Notes under the pieces: model-generated
Seen by the model: only the letters and a program-made list of their open reading frames with translations
Databases searched by the model: none
Told to the model about the DNA's origin: nothing
In this document: positions 5,091 to 5,465 of the stretch, in pieces
How positions within the stretch are numbered: the stretch's first letter is position 1
Layout of the letters: every line of letters starts with the position of its first letter
Assembly: GCA_946403615.1 (NCBI GenBank)
Contig: CAMJAO010000163.1
Coordinates: 1-5,465, forward strand
Direction of reading: 5' to 3'
Length of the DNA: 5,465 bases
Source of the DNA: an uncultured Prevotellaceae bacterium
GTDB lineage: Bacteria > Bacteroidota > Bacteroidia > Bacteroidales > Bacteroidaceae
Translations under genes and position numbers: made by a program

Positions 5091-5465
5091 ATGACAGAAG
5101 CGAGAATCGACAAATGGCTTTGGGCGGCACGCATCTTCAAGACCCGCTCCATCGCCGCCGACGCCTGTAAAAACGGGCGTGTCACCATCGGTGGCATGAA
5201 TGTGAAACCCTCACGAATGCTCAAAGAGGGCGAAGTGGTCGATGTGAGAAAACCGCCCGTGACTTATTCGTTTCGCGTCATCAAATGCATCGAGCAGCGC
5301 GTGGGGGCCAAACTTCTGCCCGGTATCTACGAGAATGTGACCGACCCCAAACAATACGAGATTTTGGAGATGAGCCGCATCAGCGGATTCGTTGACCGCG
5401 CCCGCGGCACCGGGCGTCCCACCAAGAAAGACCGCCGTTCGATGGAAGCATTCACCGAGCCAGTC
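5091..5465 (+). CDS. hslR: RNA-binding S4 domain protein (Hsp15/HslR-like), cut by the window edge
   Basis: The open frame from ATG 5091 runs for 125 codons to the right edge without a stop, so the C-terminus is missing; family members are usually about 130-140 residues, so little is lost. The N-terminal S4 domain (about 1-65) is clear: ARIDKWLWAARIFKTRSIAA (4-23), GRVTIGG (29-35), then KPSRMLKEGEVVDV. The C-terminal part has a basic ISGFVDRARGTGRPTKKDRR segment (97-116) that probably contacts RNA. E. coli Hsp15 binds free 50S subunits still carrying nascent chain and tRNA and helps recycle them. Position directly after pth (6-nt gap), whose product also deals with abandoned peptidyl-tRNA, supports a related role here, but that is inference. 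The Bacteroidota members have not, to my knowledge, been studied directly. Confidence 0.9.
   Translation, partial: MTEARIDKWLWAARIFKTRSIAADACKNGRVTIGGMNVKPSRMLKEGEVVDVRKPPVTYSFRVIKCIEQRVGAKLLPGIYENVTDPKQYEILEMSRISGFVDRARGTGRPTKKDRRSMEAFTEPV

Overview
The window looks like chromosomal core DNA from a Bacteroidota bacterium, most likely order Bacteroidales and close to Prevotella (family-level placement is inference). Four things point there. NusB is long (310 aa) with a large N-terminal extension. There is a DUF5606 protein, a family I know only from Bacteroidota. The gene order nusB-yajC-ybbR-coaE-DUF5606 is one I associate with this group. Finally, two promoters of the Bacteroidetes type (TTG, 20-nt spacer, TAnnTTTG) are present, and most genes have A-rich leaders without a Shine-Dalgarno sequence.

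Layout: two operons diverge from an AT-rich intergenic region at about 3590-3809. Leftward on the minus strand are nusB (3589-2657), yajC (2623-2267), a YbbR-domain protein (2261-1281), coaE (1284-640), a DUF5606 protein (619-167) and the first 54 codons of pepT (163 to the left edge). Gaps are 33, 5, -4 (ATGA overlap), 20 and 3 nt, so this is almost certainly one transcript. Rightward are rplY/ctc (3810-4424), pth (4434-5084) and an S4-domain RNA-binding protein of the Hsp15 type (5091 to the right edge), with gaps of 9 and 6 nt.

Function: the rightward operon is a translation module. L25 binds 5S rRNA, peptidyl-tRNA hydrolase recycles stalled peptidyl-tRNA, and Hsp15-type proteins act on stalled 50S-nascent-chain-tRNA complexes. 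The leftward operon mixes transcription antitermination (NusB), an inner-membrane Sec accessory protein (YajC), a membrane-anchored periplasmic YbbR protein, the last step of CoA synthesis (CoaE), an uncharacterised cytosolic protein and a tripeptidase.

I see no mobile element, CRISPR array, tRNA or rRNA, and no clear undescribed multigene system. The features most worth a second look are small: a near-perfect 32-bp palindrome inside the pth coding sequence that makes both strands encode the same 11-residue peptide; 9-nt-periodic tails that extend the C-termini of both Pth and CoaE; and the compact divergent promoter region with an inverted repeat whose right arm covers the rplY -7 element.
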